A DNA stretch of 13,735 nt from Phycocordibacter sp964398865 (GCA_964398865.1 CAYNOO010000015.1:1-13735), one strand, 5' to 3'. Positions 7,731 to 13,735 are shown, counted from the stretch's first letter. The notes: a model not told the origin generated them from the letters alone. Program-made: numbers and translations.

Positions 7731-8734
7731 AATTTTTCCTTCAATCGGATAAAGTCTATCATTTCCTGCACACGCACCCCCTCTGCAAATGATGGTGTCA
7801 TTTGAGATTTCGTTGCGCATGCATCGACGAATCTTTTCGCTAACTTCCGAACCGCCTTTACCCGCTCATCCTCCCCTTTTTTACCCCTGTCTTCTTGTAC
7901 CACTACGCGTTTTTCTTCGTGATTGGAATGCGTGGTGAGGATGAAATTATCGACTATCGCATTGTCAGCAGAAAGGGTTATCACCCCACGTTCACACTCA
8001 AAAACAAGTTCGTGCCGCACGCGCCCCGGAGAGACACTGGATACGTGCACGTCTCCTGTAACACCTTTTTTGAAGGTAAGAAGCATATCGATTCCAACCT
8101 CGCCTCCATTCGCGCTCTTCTTCGAGTATGAGCTCATGGCTCGCGCATCTGTTATTTTGCCGCAAAAATGCTCCAGATAGTGAAGTCCGTGGGAAAAATA
8201 GAACGATAACGCCCCTCCGCCTTCCTTAACATCAGTTCTCCAGGTAGATCGCTCGTAGCGTATATCGCCGGCCTGCCACACCCACGTGACGGATATATGC
8301 CGCAACGCACCGAATGTTTCACTATCAATGAGATCTTTCGCTTTTCTCCAAGCGGCTATCTCAGGAAACATAAAATCGATACCGTGGGTGATTTTTTTGC
8401 GCTTTGCAAGAGCAAGTAATTCTTTTGCTTCTTTCAGGTTCGCGGTAAGTGGTTTTTCCGCAAATACGTGTATTCCCTTCTTGAGAGCAACTTTTGCTAT
8501 GCCATATTGGGCTTTCGGGGTCACCGCGATGGCAACTGCATCGATATCTTCATTCTTAAATAGCAGTCGCCAGTCGGTATAGACATTCTGTACCCTCCTC
8601 TTCGTGCACTCCTTCGTAAGTTGCTCTGAAGGCTTCGCACATATCGCCACGATTCTGCACCCCGGTATGGAATCAAAAGCCGGGAGCAAGCCAATCGTGC
8701 CGAAACCTGAGCCGATGATAGCGACTTTGAGCAC
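7715..8734 (-). CDS. Gfo/Idh/MocA-family NAD(P)-dependent sugar oxidoreductase
   Basis: A 339-residue protein beginning with a Rossmann fold: KVAIIGSGFG (3-12), IDAVAIAVTP (64-73), and the hallmark AEKPL with K94 that lines the active site of the family. The C-terminal alpha/beta domain has EGGGALSFYFSH (171-182). H182 is kept, but the residue after GGGAL-x, often Asp in relatives, is F178. Family members oxidise or reduce hydroxyl/keto groups of sugars, including C-3 of dTDP- and UDP-hexoses. Lying between the C-methyltransferase (3 bases before it) and the GT2 and rml genes, it probably reduces a keto group on the nucleotide sugar made here; that role is inferred. The start is GTG at 8734, just before the first strand; no ATG fits better. 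Confidence 0.87.
   Translation of the reverse strand: MLKVAIIGSGFGTIGLLPAFDSIPGCRIVAICAKPSEQLTKECTKRRVQNVYTDWRLLFKNEDIDAVAIAVTPKAQYGIAKVALKKGIHVFAEKPLTANLKEAKELLALAKRKKITHGIDFMFPEIAAWRKAKDLIDSETFGALRHISVTWVWQAGDIRYERSTWRTDVKEGGGALSFYFSHGLHYLEHFCGKITDARAMSSYSKKSANGGEVGIDMLLTFKKGVTGDVHVSSVSPGRVRHELVFECERGVITLSADNAIVDNFILTTHSNHEEKRVVVQEDRGKKGEDERVKAVRKLAKRFVDACATKSQMTPSFAEGVRVQEMIDFIRLKEKLWKTR
7737..7741 (-). promoter_or_regulatory. Shine-Dalgarno site deciding the GT2 start
   Basis: AAGGA on the minus strand lies six bases before the ATG at 7730 and inside the end of the oxidoreductase gene. It is the clearest ribosome site in the window and favours a 256-residue product over a longer one beginning at 7820. 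Confidence 0.65.
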
Positions 8735-8737
8735 AGT

Positions 8738-10018
8738 TCAGGCGTTCTTATTCTTTACTATTTTCAAATCGGGTAATGGAAGGACAAAATCAGACTTCAG
8801 CCCTGCCGCTTTCAAACGCTTAATAATCACATCAGCATAATGCCATGACATCAATACAACAAAATCAGGTTGTTCTTTCAAGAGTATTTTCTCATTCACG
8901 ACCGGTATGTGCTTGCCGGGAAGGTACATGCCGAGCTTTAGCGACGTTGGCAACTCCGCGAGGTACGGCATAAAACTGGTATCAACTCCGTAATAATTCA
9001 GCAATGTTGACGCGCGACCGGGGCAAGATTTGCCTACAATAGACTTCCCTGACTTCTTGGTCTTGATGAGGAATTCCATGAACTCGAGTCTGGCACGCTC
9101 GACTCGTGCGGCAAATTTCTTATAGGTATTCAATCTGTCCAACCCGGCTGCTTTCTCCACTTTCAGAAGTGCTGCGACATGCTTGCTCACTGGTCTGCCT
9201 TTGCCCTTAGTCACATGGACACGAATGTTTCCTCCGTATCTGTCCCCACGCTCCACATCGGTTACAGTGAAATCATACTGCTTGAAAAGAGCGATGAGGG
9301 AGCGCAGCGAATACGTCCTTAGGTGTTCGTGATATATCGTATCGAACTGACCACCTTGTATGACATCGAGAAGATAGTGGGTTTCCGAGATGAACACGCC
9401 ATCGTCTTCCAACAAATCGTAAATCCCGGAAATCACTTCTCCAATGGTCTGCATGTGAGCAAATACGTTCGTCGTGGTGATTACTGCCGCCTTACCGTAT
9501 TTTTTCTTTATTTTCGCGGCAGTCTTCCTGTCAAAAAACGATTGTATGGTTTCAATGCCGTGCGCATTCGCATACTTGGCGATATTCGTCGGTTCTACTC
9601 CAAGCACCCTAATACCCTCCCTCTTGAAACCGCTCAAGAGCGTCCCATCATTCGAACCGATGTCGATTGCGAGATCGTCGGGAGTGAGGTCGTATTTCTT
9701 TATGAGAGACAGGCAAATATTCCGCTGATAATCAGCCAAGGGCTTTGAAATTCCGCTCCGATACGGATACTCGGGATGGTAAACCTCCGCGCCGTCGACA
9801 CAATAATCTATCTGAACGCCGGTGCACTTCTCACACCACACCATGCGCAAAGGGTATGTTTTTTCGGGCTCGTTAAGACTCTTCTCTGTCAACAACGTGT
9901 CGCACAAGGGCTGGTGTCCGAGGTCTAATATCACGTGCAGTTTTGACGAATTGCATATCTGGCAACGCGGAATATATCCTGTCTTAACAGAATGGTGCAA
10001 AGGGTACGGTAAAGCCAT
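8738..10018 (-). CDS. NDP-sugar C-methyltransferase, NovU/TcaB9/TylC3-like
   Basis: A 426-residue enzyme in three parts. The N-terminal zinc domain (Methyltransf_13) has two CxxC pairs: C19/C22 and C62/C65. The SAM domain has AIDIGSNDGTLL (117-128) and VEP, then THYLLDVIQGGQFDTIYHEH with Y229-H230-E231-H232. In TcaB9 the matching Tyr, Glu and His take part in catalysis. The C-terminal domain (Methyltransf_14) contains TLLNYYGV and MYLPGKHIPV. Such proteins methylate a carbon, usually C-3, of a dTDP-4-keto-deoxyhexose to give branched sugars such as those of antibiotics and surface glycans. RmlA/RmlB downstream would make the precursor. I chose the ATG at 10018 because the product then has the family length of about 410-425 residues. 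A frame reaching 10180 would overlap the GT4 gene and add 54 residues unlike the family. Confidence 0.9.
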   Translation of the reverse strand: MALPYPLHHSVKTGYIPRCQICNSSKLHVILDLGHQPLCDTLLTEKSLNEPEKTYPLRMVWCEKCTGVQIDYCVDGAEVYHPEYPYRSGISKPLADYQRNICLSLIKKYDLTPDDLAIDIGSNDGTLLSGFKREGIRVLGVEPTNIAKYANAHGIETIQSFFDRKTAAKIKKKYGKAAVITTTNVFAHMQTIGEVISGIYDLLEDDGVFISETHYLLDVIQGGQFDTIYHEHLRTYSLRSLIALFKQYDFTVTDVERGDRYGGNIRVHVTKGKGRPVSKHVAALLKVEKAAGLDRLNTYKKFAARVERARLEFMEFLIKTKKSGKSIVGKSCPGRASTLLNYYGVDTSFMPYLAELPTSLKLGMYLPGKHIPVVNEKILLKEQPDFVVLMSWHYADVIIKRLKAAGLKSDFVLPLPDLKIVKNKNA

Positions 10019-10045
10019 AGAGCAGTAGTATGTATTAGTTAAAAA

Positions 10046-10060
10046 TTGGGATGTCCCCAA
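10046..10060 (-). terminator. Weak terminator-like hairpin after the GT4 gene
   Basis: On the minus strand TTGGG, a five-base loop and CCCAA form a short stem followed at once by TTTTT. It lies 38 bases past the GT4 stop. A five-pair stem is weak for intrinsic termination, so partial termination or chance are both possible. Confidence 0.3.
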
Positions 10061-10068
10061 GTATATCA
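10060..10068 (-). promoter_or_regulatory. Possible extended -10 promoter before the C-methyltransferase
   Basis: TGATATACT on the minus strand fits an extended -10 (TG-n-TATAAT with one mismatch), 41 bases before the ATG at 10018. I find no -35 at normal spacing, and the element touches the hairpin at 10046-10060. It lies in the longest internal gap of the cluster (79 bases). A short-lived or secondary promoter is possible. Confidence 0.3.
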
Positions 10069-10097
10069 GTTTTGGAGTCCCCGGATATGCCTCAACA

Positions 10098-11240
10098 TTA
10101 CACTTGAGAATTGAGGTGCCCAATGAGAGTGCTGATAGAGAGCGCGCGATTCGTCCACGTATAGCGCTCCACCTGTTCACGGGCTCTTACCGCTCGAGCA
10201 GCGGCAACCTGCGGATGAGCCAACACTTCTCTAATACTGTTCGCCAAAACTTCTGGATCATCAGGCAGGACAAGGTATGCGCTATCATCGTTTACGATTT
10301 CGCGGATAGAAGGTAGGTCGGATGCAATAATTGGCTTCCCGGATGCCATGTATGAGAGAAGCTTTAAGGGAGATGAGAAACGAACCGCAATTTGATTCTT
10401 TCCAGTATTGGGAAGAATAAGAACATCAGCAACGGACTGATTATCCGCAAGATCGCGCTGGGGAAGAAAACCTAGGAATAGAACACGGGGATGTTGCATC
10501 CGCAGCGTTTCGACTTGCACATCACTTTCTCCGCCGATAACAACAACCAATACTTCCGAGCCGAGGATATCAGCAGCTTTGAGAAGCGTATCGGTTCCCT
10601 TCCACCCTTCGAGCATTCCTATATACAGCGCAACGTTCTTATCTTGAGGGAGACCAAGGCGCGTGCGCGCTACTTCTTTGGATTGTGGATTCGCGAAGGC
10701 GGTGAGATCAATGCCGTTCGGGATTACAGAGATCATCTCTGCCGACACTCCGTTCTCGACATAAAAATCTTTCAATCCTTTTGAAACGGTAACCAATGCC
10801 GATGCATGATTCGCAGCGTACTTTGCCCACCTATTCCACACACCATCGTGAGATTCCCACACGATACTGCGAACACCAAAAAAGGTGAGTAACGCGACAA
10901 CCATTTCGTCCCGACAATAGATAGTTCGTTTCCCTTTTTCTCCAAGAAGAGCGAAAAGAACTGACAGCGCAAACGAAAATGTTTGTACAAGGAAGCCTGC
11001 TTTGCCAAGCCATGTCCAATCAAGCGTAAAAAAACGTCGTATAGGAAATACTCTAGTAACAGCGTAATAAGAAAATGGGGATTCCTTTATGTAAAGCTTC
11101 TTTGCTGGTGTCCATAGTTCAAGCGAAATCCCTGCCGCGACAAGTGCTTCGCATGTTTTCATTATCTGCAGACTATGCGCCCACTCGGTTGGAATCCGAG
11201 CATTCGTAACGTAGATGACCTTTAGCGCTTGCACGTGCAT
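10098..11240 (-). CDS. GT4-family (GT-B fold) glycosyltransferase
   Basis: A 380-residue protein with the two-lobed GT-B pattern. The N-terminal half starts ALKVIYVTNARIPTEWAHSLQI, includes a hydrophobic stretch (about 84-99) that may touch the membrane, and RTIYCRD and WESHD motifs. The C-terminal half holds SVIPNGID (171-178), ALYIGMLEGWKGTD (204-217), VLFLGFL and SPLKLLSYMASGKPIIASD (290-308), the donor-nucleotide site of GT4. In most relatives the last motif reads with Glu before the Y/A-M-A-S-G; here it is S296. The enzyme should transfer a sugar from a nucleotide donor in the cytoplasm onto a lipid-linked chain. Its ATG lies 19 bases inside the end of the acetyltransferase gene, so the two are cotranscribed. 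Sugar and linkage are unknown. Confidence 0.87.
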   Translation of the reverse strand: MHVQALKVIYVTNARIPTEWAHSLQIMKTCEALVAAGISLELWTPAKKLYIKESPFSYYAVTRVFPIRRFFTLDWTWLGKAGFLVQTFSFALSVLFALLGEKGKRTIYCRDEMVVALLTFFGVRSIVWESHDGVWNRWAKYAANHASALVTVSKGLKDFYVENGVSAEMISVIPNGIDLTAFANPQSKEVARTRLGLPQDKNVALYIGMLEGWKGTDTLLKAADILGSEVLVVVIGGESDVQVETLRMQHPRVLFLGFLPQRDLADNQSVADVLILPNTGKNQIAVRFSSPLKLLSYMASGKPIIASDLPSIREIVNDDSAYLVLPDDPEVLANSIREVLAHPQVAAARAVRAREQVERYTWTNRALSISTLIGHLNSQV

Positions 11241-11719
11241 GTAAGGCGCTTTTCGATAGTAGCGATTGCACGCGCCGGCGACCCCACAACTACTGTGTAA
11301 TCCGGTACGTCATGCGTGACGACGGAACCCATACCTACAATTGCACCTTCCCCGATGGTTACGCCAGGTCGAATGCATGAGCCAGCGCCGATCCAAGCAT
11401 AATTCTTTATGAGGATAGGGGCTTGAAACTGCGGCCATCCTTCTTGCTTGTAGTCGAGTCCAGCCGTGGCAAAGATTACCTGTCCAGCGATATGCACGTG
11501 ATTCCCTAAGATCAAAGGTCCTGTTCCGACAATCAGCATTCCTTCATTGAGACGACAATGGTGTCCTATTCTCACCTCTTCGGGCGCGCGCACGGAAATG
11601 CGACCATAGACAGAAAGACCCCATCCACACTCTTTGAATGCGAGGCTCCAGAATCTGCTCCGCATTGAAAAAAGTATCTTTTTTGTAAGCGTAAATAATC
11701 CTCGAGCAAGCGTTTTCAT
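11222..11719 (-). CDS. Left-handed beta-helix (hexapeptide) acetyltransferase, WbbJ/WcaF-like
   Basis: A 165-residue protein. Hexapeptide repeats run from about residue 48 to 135: VRIGHHCRLNEG, LILGNHVHIAGQ, ILIKNYAWIGAGSCI, VTIGEGAIVGMGSVV, then HDVPDYTVVVGSPAR, the usual end of the WbbJ/maltose-acetyltransferase group. It would act as a trimer, using acetyl-CoA to acetylate a sugar hydroxyl or amine. The loop that normally holds the catalytic His (TGSHD or TATHP) reads TAGLDY here, with L88 in the His place; CTC for Leu is one base from CAC for His. H74 and H76 sit on a neighbouring coil. A basic amphipathic N terminus precedes the helix. Role in N- or O-acetylation of the cluster's sugar is inferred from its neighbours, the aminotransferase and GT4. 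Confidence 0.85.
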   Translation of the reverse strand: MKTLARGLFTLTKKILFSMRSRFWSLAFKECGWGLSVYGRISVRAPEEVRIGHHCRLNEGMLIVGTGPLILGNHVHIAGQVIFATAGLDYKQEGWPQFQAPILIKNYAWIGAGSCIRPGVTIGEGAIVGMGSVVTHDVPDYTVVVGSPARAIATIEKRLTCTCKR

Positions 11720-11761
11720 GTTCGATTAAAAAAATATGGACGTAGGGGAAGTGTACAGAAT

Positions 11762-11790
11762 CTTATACTTCCTGGAAAGCCGACTGGTAA
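11762..11790 (-). promoter_or_regulatory. Candidate sigma-70 type promoter for the acetyltransferase and downstream genes
   Basis: In the 75-base gap before the acetyltransferase, minus-strand TTACCA (11790-11785) and TATAAG (11767-11762) are exactly 17 bases apart. This matches four of six and five of six consensus positions. Transcription would begin about 35 bases before the ATG at 11719. The same TTACC-17-TATAA form occurs upstream of the first gene of the cluster. Confidence 0.45.
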
Positions 11791-11794
11791 CGCT

Positions 11795-12619
11795 TCAGAA
11801 ATTCTTTTCATACAATCTCTCGATCGCATCAAGACCTCGATCTTCTTCCGCCGTATTCAAGGCTTCGGTCTTATGGATGAAGCCCCTTTCCCCCTCGAGA
11901 CAATAGCGGCTCATACGATAGAACTTTGAGAGCGGCTTGACCCGTTTCTGTAATTTTTTCTTCTCAATCAGCTCAAACAGCGCCGTGGTCGTATTGTTCC
12001 AATCACTTAAATCTGAAAACTCTTCCCCTGTAGTCACTTCGCCTTCGCGCGTGAGTGTTACTGCAGACATCTCGAACTTTCCTCCGAGAATATCCATCAT
12101 CTCTCTCGTAAAGAACTCAAACGATCCGCGAATGCTGAATTCTTTCGGAACTCCCAAAAGCTTACGTTTCAGCCCCTTTGCATGACCGTCGCTATTAGTA
12201 AGGATTAGCCAGTCATCCTGAGGGAGTACATCCAAGAATATGGTGTCAGTGAGGATGAAGTTATCATCGTGCGTGAATAAAAATTTATCGTAAACACGGT
12301 AATCATTTTTCAGAAGCCACTGGTTCACGTTACCCATGTCCCCGATGTGATTGGGCTCTAGGATATACTTCCAGCCTAGTGATTCTATTTCCGAAATCGT
12401 AGCGATTTTGGCATACAGTAAGCGATCATACAGCGCGCGTCGGTCATATCCGAGATTTTTAAGTATCTGCTTTTTTTCCTGCACACCATACGATGGGTCG
12501 CGATGTGATATGCAAAAGAGGTCAACAGTCCATCCGTCTGGAACTTTTTGCGCGGCAATATGCTCAAAGAAATGGAGTGGGAAATGCCACCCGCTCGCAA
12601 CTACTGCGAGCCTTTTCAT
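11795..12619 (-). CDS. Protein of unknown function, possibly a GT-A-like glycosyltransferase
   Basis: I do not recognise this 274-residue protein. It appears soluble: no signal peptide or membrane helix. The N terminus KRLAVVASGWHFP looks like a first beta strand, followed by VDLFCISHRDPSYG (32-45), which resembles how some sugar-transferring enzymes begin. Residues 110-140 contain YDKFLFTHDDNFI and DWLILTNSDG. An acidic pair (D118-D119) after a hydrophobic strand is what the metal-binding motif of GT-A enzymes looks like, so glycosyltransferase activity is a guess. A basic stretch KKKLQKRVKPLSKFYRMSRY lies at 220-239. The ATG overlaps the TGA of the aminotransferase gene by four bases (ATGA), so both are made together and probably act on the same glycan. 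Other possibilities are a sugar-modifying or binding protein. Confidence 0.75.
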   Translation of the reverse strand: MKRLAVVASGWHFPLHFFEHIAAQKVPDGWTVDLFCISHRDPSYGVQEKKQILKNLGYDRRALYDRLLYAKIATISEIESLGWKYILEPNHIGDMGNVNQWLLKNDYRVYDKFLFTHDDNFILTDTIFLDVLPQDDWLILTNSDGHAKGLKRKLLGVPKEFSIRGSFEFFTREMMDILGGKFEMSAVTLTREGEVTTGEEFSDLSDWNNTTTALFELIEKKKLQKRVKPLSKFYRMSRYCLEGERGFIHKTEALNTAEEDRGLDAIERLYEKNF

Positions 12620-13650
12620 GCAACGTGCCGGTTATACTCGCGAATAATGCTTCCGATCCTTCGTACATCTTCGACACTCACTCCCATATGTAACGGCAGA
12701 AGGAGATATTTCTTTTCAAGCTTATCCATAGCAGGAAGGGATATCCTCCCTCCAAACACAGGGTGAATATCATTCCTGTTGTCATAAACGGCAGCATCTA
12801 TGCCCTGCTCCTTCAATTTCTGTTGCAACCCCTCACGCGCATCAGAGAGCACGAACGCGCGCCATAGATACGCCGATACACCCTCGGCTCGATACGCCTC
12901 CACGAGACGCTTGCGATGTGCAATTATTTTTTCTATGACAGCAAGGTTGCCACGACCGATTGCTGCAGTGATGTCGTTCATATGGTACTTGTAGCCCGCT
13001 TCCGTGATTTCTGCAGTTTGTCCGCGCTTTCGGTCAAACCCAAACCAGCGTAAACGACGAGCCTTTTCGCCAAGCGAGGAGTCCTTGCAGACCAGCGCTC
13101 CTCCATCTCCGGTAGTAAGCGTCTTGATTGCCTGGAATGAGATGCAGACGAAATCGCCCTTACCCCAATTGTCTGTTCCCACCGCTTGTGCTGCGTCTTC
13201 GATAAGAAGCAGCTTCTTTTCGGCACAGAGTTTGATGAGCTCATCCAGTCCCCTATTATTTCCGTTGTAGTGCACGAACACAATCGCCTTGGTCTGCGGA
13301 GTAATTTTCCGTTCAATATCGCCCACGCTCACGTTTAAATCTTCTTCTACATCTGCGAAGACAATTTTTGCGCGTCGGTGGATGAGCGGCAGATTAGTCG
13401 CGGGAGCAGTCAGTATCGGACTGATAACCTCATCCCCAGGCTGAATATCAGCGAGCTCATACGCGAGCTCAAGAGCTGCGGTGCCTGAATTAAGCGCTAT
13501 TACATCTCGAAGCCCAAACCGTGCTCCGAATTCCTCTTCAAATTTTTTGACCTGGGGTCCTTCGGCAAGCTGACCGCTCCGCAAGACCATGACGACATTC
13601 CAAACTGCACGCCAGTTAACATAGGGCTTGAAAAGCTTGATACGCTTCAT
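12616..13650 (-). CDS. DegT/DnrJ/EryC1/StrS-family sugar aminotransferase (PLP-dependent)
   Basis: A 344-residue fold-type I aminotransferase. NSGTAAL (54-60) binds the PLP phosphate, IEDAAQA has D152 under the pyridine nitrogen, and SFQAIKTLTTGDGG has K176, the lysine that forms the aldimine. GYKYHMNDITAAIG is another block typical of the family, and residues 22-42 show the SGQLAEGPQVKKFEEEF opening. The enzyme would move an amino group, usually from glutamate, to a 4-keto or 3-keto nucleotide sugar. RmlB or the leftmost dehydratase could supply the substrate. It is somewhat shorter than the usual 370-400 residues, with a compact stretch before the C-terminal small domain. It is the first gene transcribed in the window; the ATG sits directly behind a promoter-like TATAAT. 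Confidence 0.9.
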   Translation of the reverse strand: MKRIKLFKPYVNWRAVWNVVMVLRSGQLAEGPQVKKFEEEFGARFGLRDVIALNSGTAALELAYELADIQPGDEVISPILTAPATNLPLIHRRAKIVFADVEEDLNVSVGDIERKITPQTKAIVFVHYNGNNRGLDELIKLCAEKKLLLIEDAAQAVGTDNWGKGDFVCISFQAIKTLTTGDGGALVCKDSSLGEKARRLRWFGFDRKRGQTAEITEAGYKYHMNDITAAIGRGNLAVIEKIIAHRKRLVEAYRAEGVSAYLWRAFVLSDAREGLQQKLKEQGIDAAVYDNRNDIHPVFGGRISLPAMDKLEKKYLLLPLHMGVSVEDVRRIGSIIREYNRHVA

Positions 13651-13658
13651 GTGTCGCT

Positions 13659-13687
13659 ATTATACCGAACCCAGAGCTCTACGGTAA
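13659..13687 (-). promoter_or_regulatory. Candidate promoter giving an almost leaderless message for the aminotransferase
   Basis: Minus-strand TATAAT (13664-13659) is a perfect -10. TTACCG (13687-13682) lies 17 bases upstream and matches three of six -35 positions. Only eight bases separate TATAAT from the ATG at 13650, so transcription would begin at or within two bases of the start codon. No Shine-Dalgarno is present, in keeping with leaderless translation. Confidence 0.55.
13663..13686. repeat. Nested dyad across the promoter spacer
   Basis: The perfect palindrome AGAGCTCT (13673-13680) lies in the spacer between -35 and -10, and the pair TACCG/CGGTA (13663-13667 and 13682-13686) flanks it as an inverted repeat overlapping both promoter boxes. 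It could be an operator for a dimeric regulator, or chance. Confidence 0.35.
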
Positions 13688-13735
13688 CGTGAAAAGGTCA
13701 GACTCCGGTCGCTTGAGCCATTGGGCTAAAGTCGG
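13688..13735. other. Right-edge non-coding stretch with a short hairpin
   Basis: These 48 bases upstream of the promoter hold no reading frame I can support. A hairpin is visible on the plus strand: TTGAGCC, loop ATTG, GGCTAAA (about 13713-13730), with one mismatch in seven pairs. No T-run follows on either strand, so it is not a typical intrinsic terminator. Confidence 0.4.

Noticed and set aside
7731..7820. N-terminal extension of the GT2 enzyme by 30 residues
   Set aside because: It lies within the oxidoreductase gene, has Cys-rich unrelated sequence, and the ATG at 7730 has a clear Shine-Dalgarno site.
9323..9748. A 141-codon open frame on the plus strand
   Set aside because: It is antisense to the SAM-binding region of the C-methyltransferase and shows no recognisable motif.
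10019..10180. N-terminal extension of the C-methyltransferase by 54 residues
   Set aside because: The added residues overlap the GT4 gene and do not fit the family, whose N terminus lies shortly before the first CxxC pair.
13688..13735. A tRNA-like look on the minus strand (TTTAGCCCAATGG resembling a D-arm)
   Set aside because: The D-stem halves do not pair, no anticodon stem follows, and no GGTTCRA-type T-arm with pairing arms is found downstream. It is not supported as a tRNA or a tRNA remnant.
1..13735. Mobile elements, CRISPR arrays, phage genes or defence systems
   Set aside because: No transposase, integrase, terminal inverted repeats, regularly spaced repeats or defence-type domains were found. 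All genes fit glycan synthesis or transfer.

Overview
The window reads as one continuous surface-glycan gene cluster. All fourteen genes lie on the minus strand, so transcription runs from the right end to the left. The genes are packed tightly: several stop/start codons overlap, the longest untranslated stretches are under 90 bases, and no stretch over 300 bases lacks a gene. I see no RNA gene, insertion sequence, integrase or CRISPR array. Base composition looks near balanced, and TGA and TAA act as ordinary stops. Clear Shine-Dalgarno sites are rare. Compact proteins, overlapping genes and few Shine-Dalgarno sites suggest a small-genome bacterium, possibly of the Candidate Phyla Radiation (Patescibacteria/Parcubacteria). 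This is an inference from style only, since no taxonomic marker gene is present.

Layout in order of transcription. Right block (13650 to 10098): a DegT/DnrJ/EryC1/StrS sugar aminotransferase, an unrecognised protein with a possible glycosyltransferase motif, a left-handed beta-helix acetyltransferase lacking the usual histidine, and a GT4 glycosyltransferase. Middle block (10018 to 5213): a NovU/TcaB9-type sugar C-methyltransferase, a Gfo/Idh/MocA oxidoreductase, a DPM1/GtrB-like GT2 glycosyltransferase, a short RmlA and RmlB. Left block (5158 to 1): two polytopic GT39/ArnT-like membrane glycosyltransferases flanking a class I methyltransferase, a YdjC/ChbG deacetylase fused to a GtrA membrane domain, and the start of a nucleotide-sugar dehydratase cut by the window edge.

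How the genes may work together (inference). RmlA and RmlB would make dTDP-4-keto-6-deoxyglucose. The aminotransferase, acetyltransferase, C-methyltransferase and oxidoreductase could turn it into an amino and/or C-methyl-branched deoxysugar; RmlC and RmlD for plain rhamnose are not in the window. GT4 would add a sugar from its nucleotide form in the cytoplasm. The GT2 enzyme would load a sugar onto a polyprenyl phosphate, the GtrA domain would help it cross the membrane, and the two membrane glycosyltransferases would transfer it to an extracytoplasmic glycan or protein. No flippase of the Wzx type, Wzy polymerase, ABC exporter or initiating phosphoglycosyltransferase is visible, so the locus probably continues beyond the window.

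Regulation. The best promoter candidates lie just upstream of the aminotransferase, where the message would be almost leaderless, and upstream of the acetyltransferase. Both have the form TTACC(A/G)-17 bases-TATAA(T/G). Ten unknown bases (286-295) sit next to the start of the leftmost gene and leave that start uncertain.
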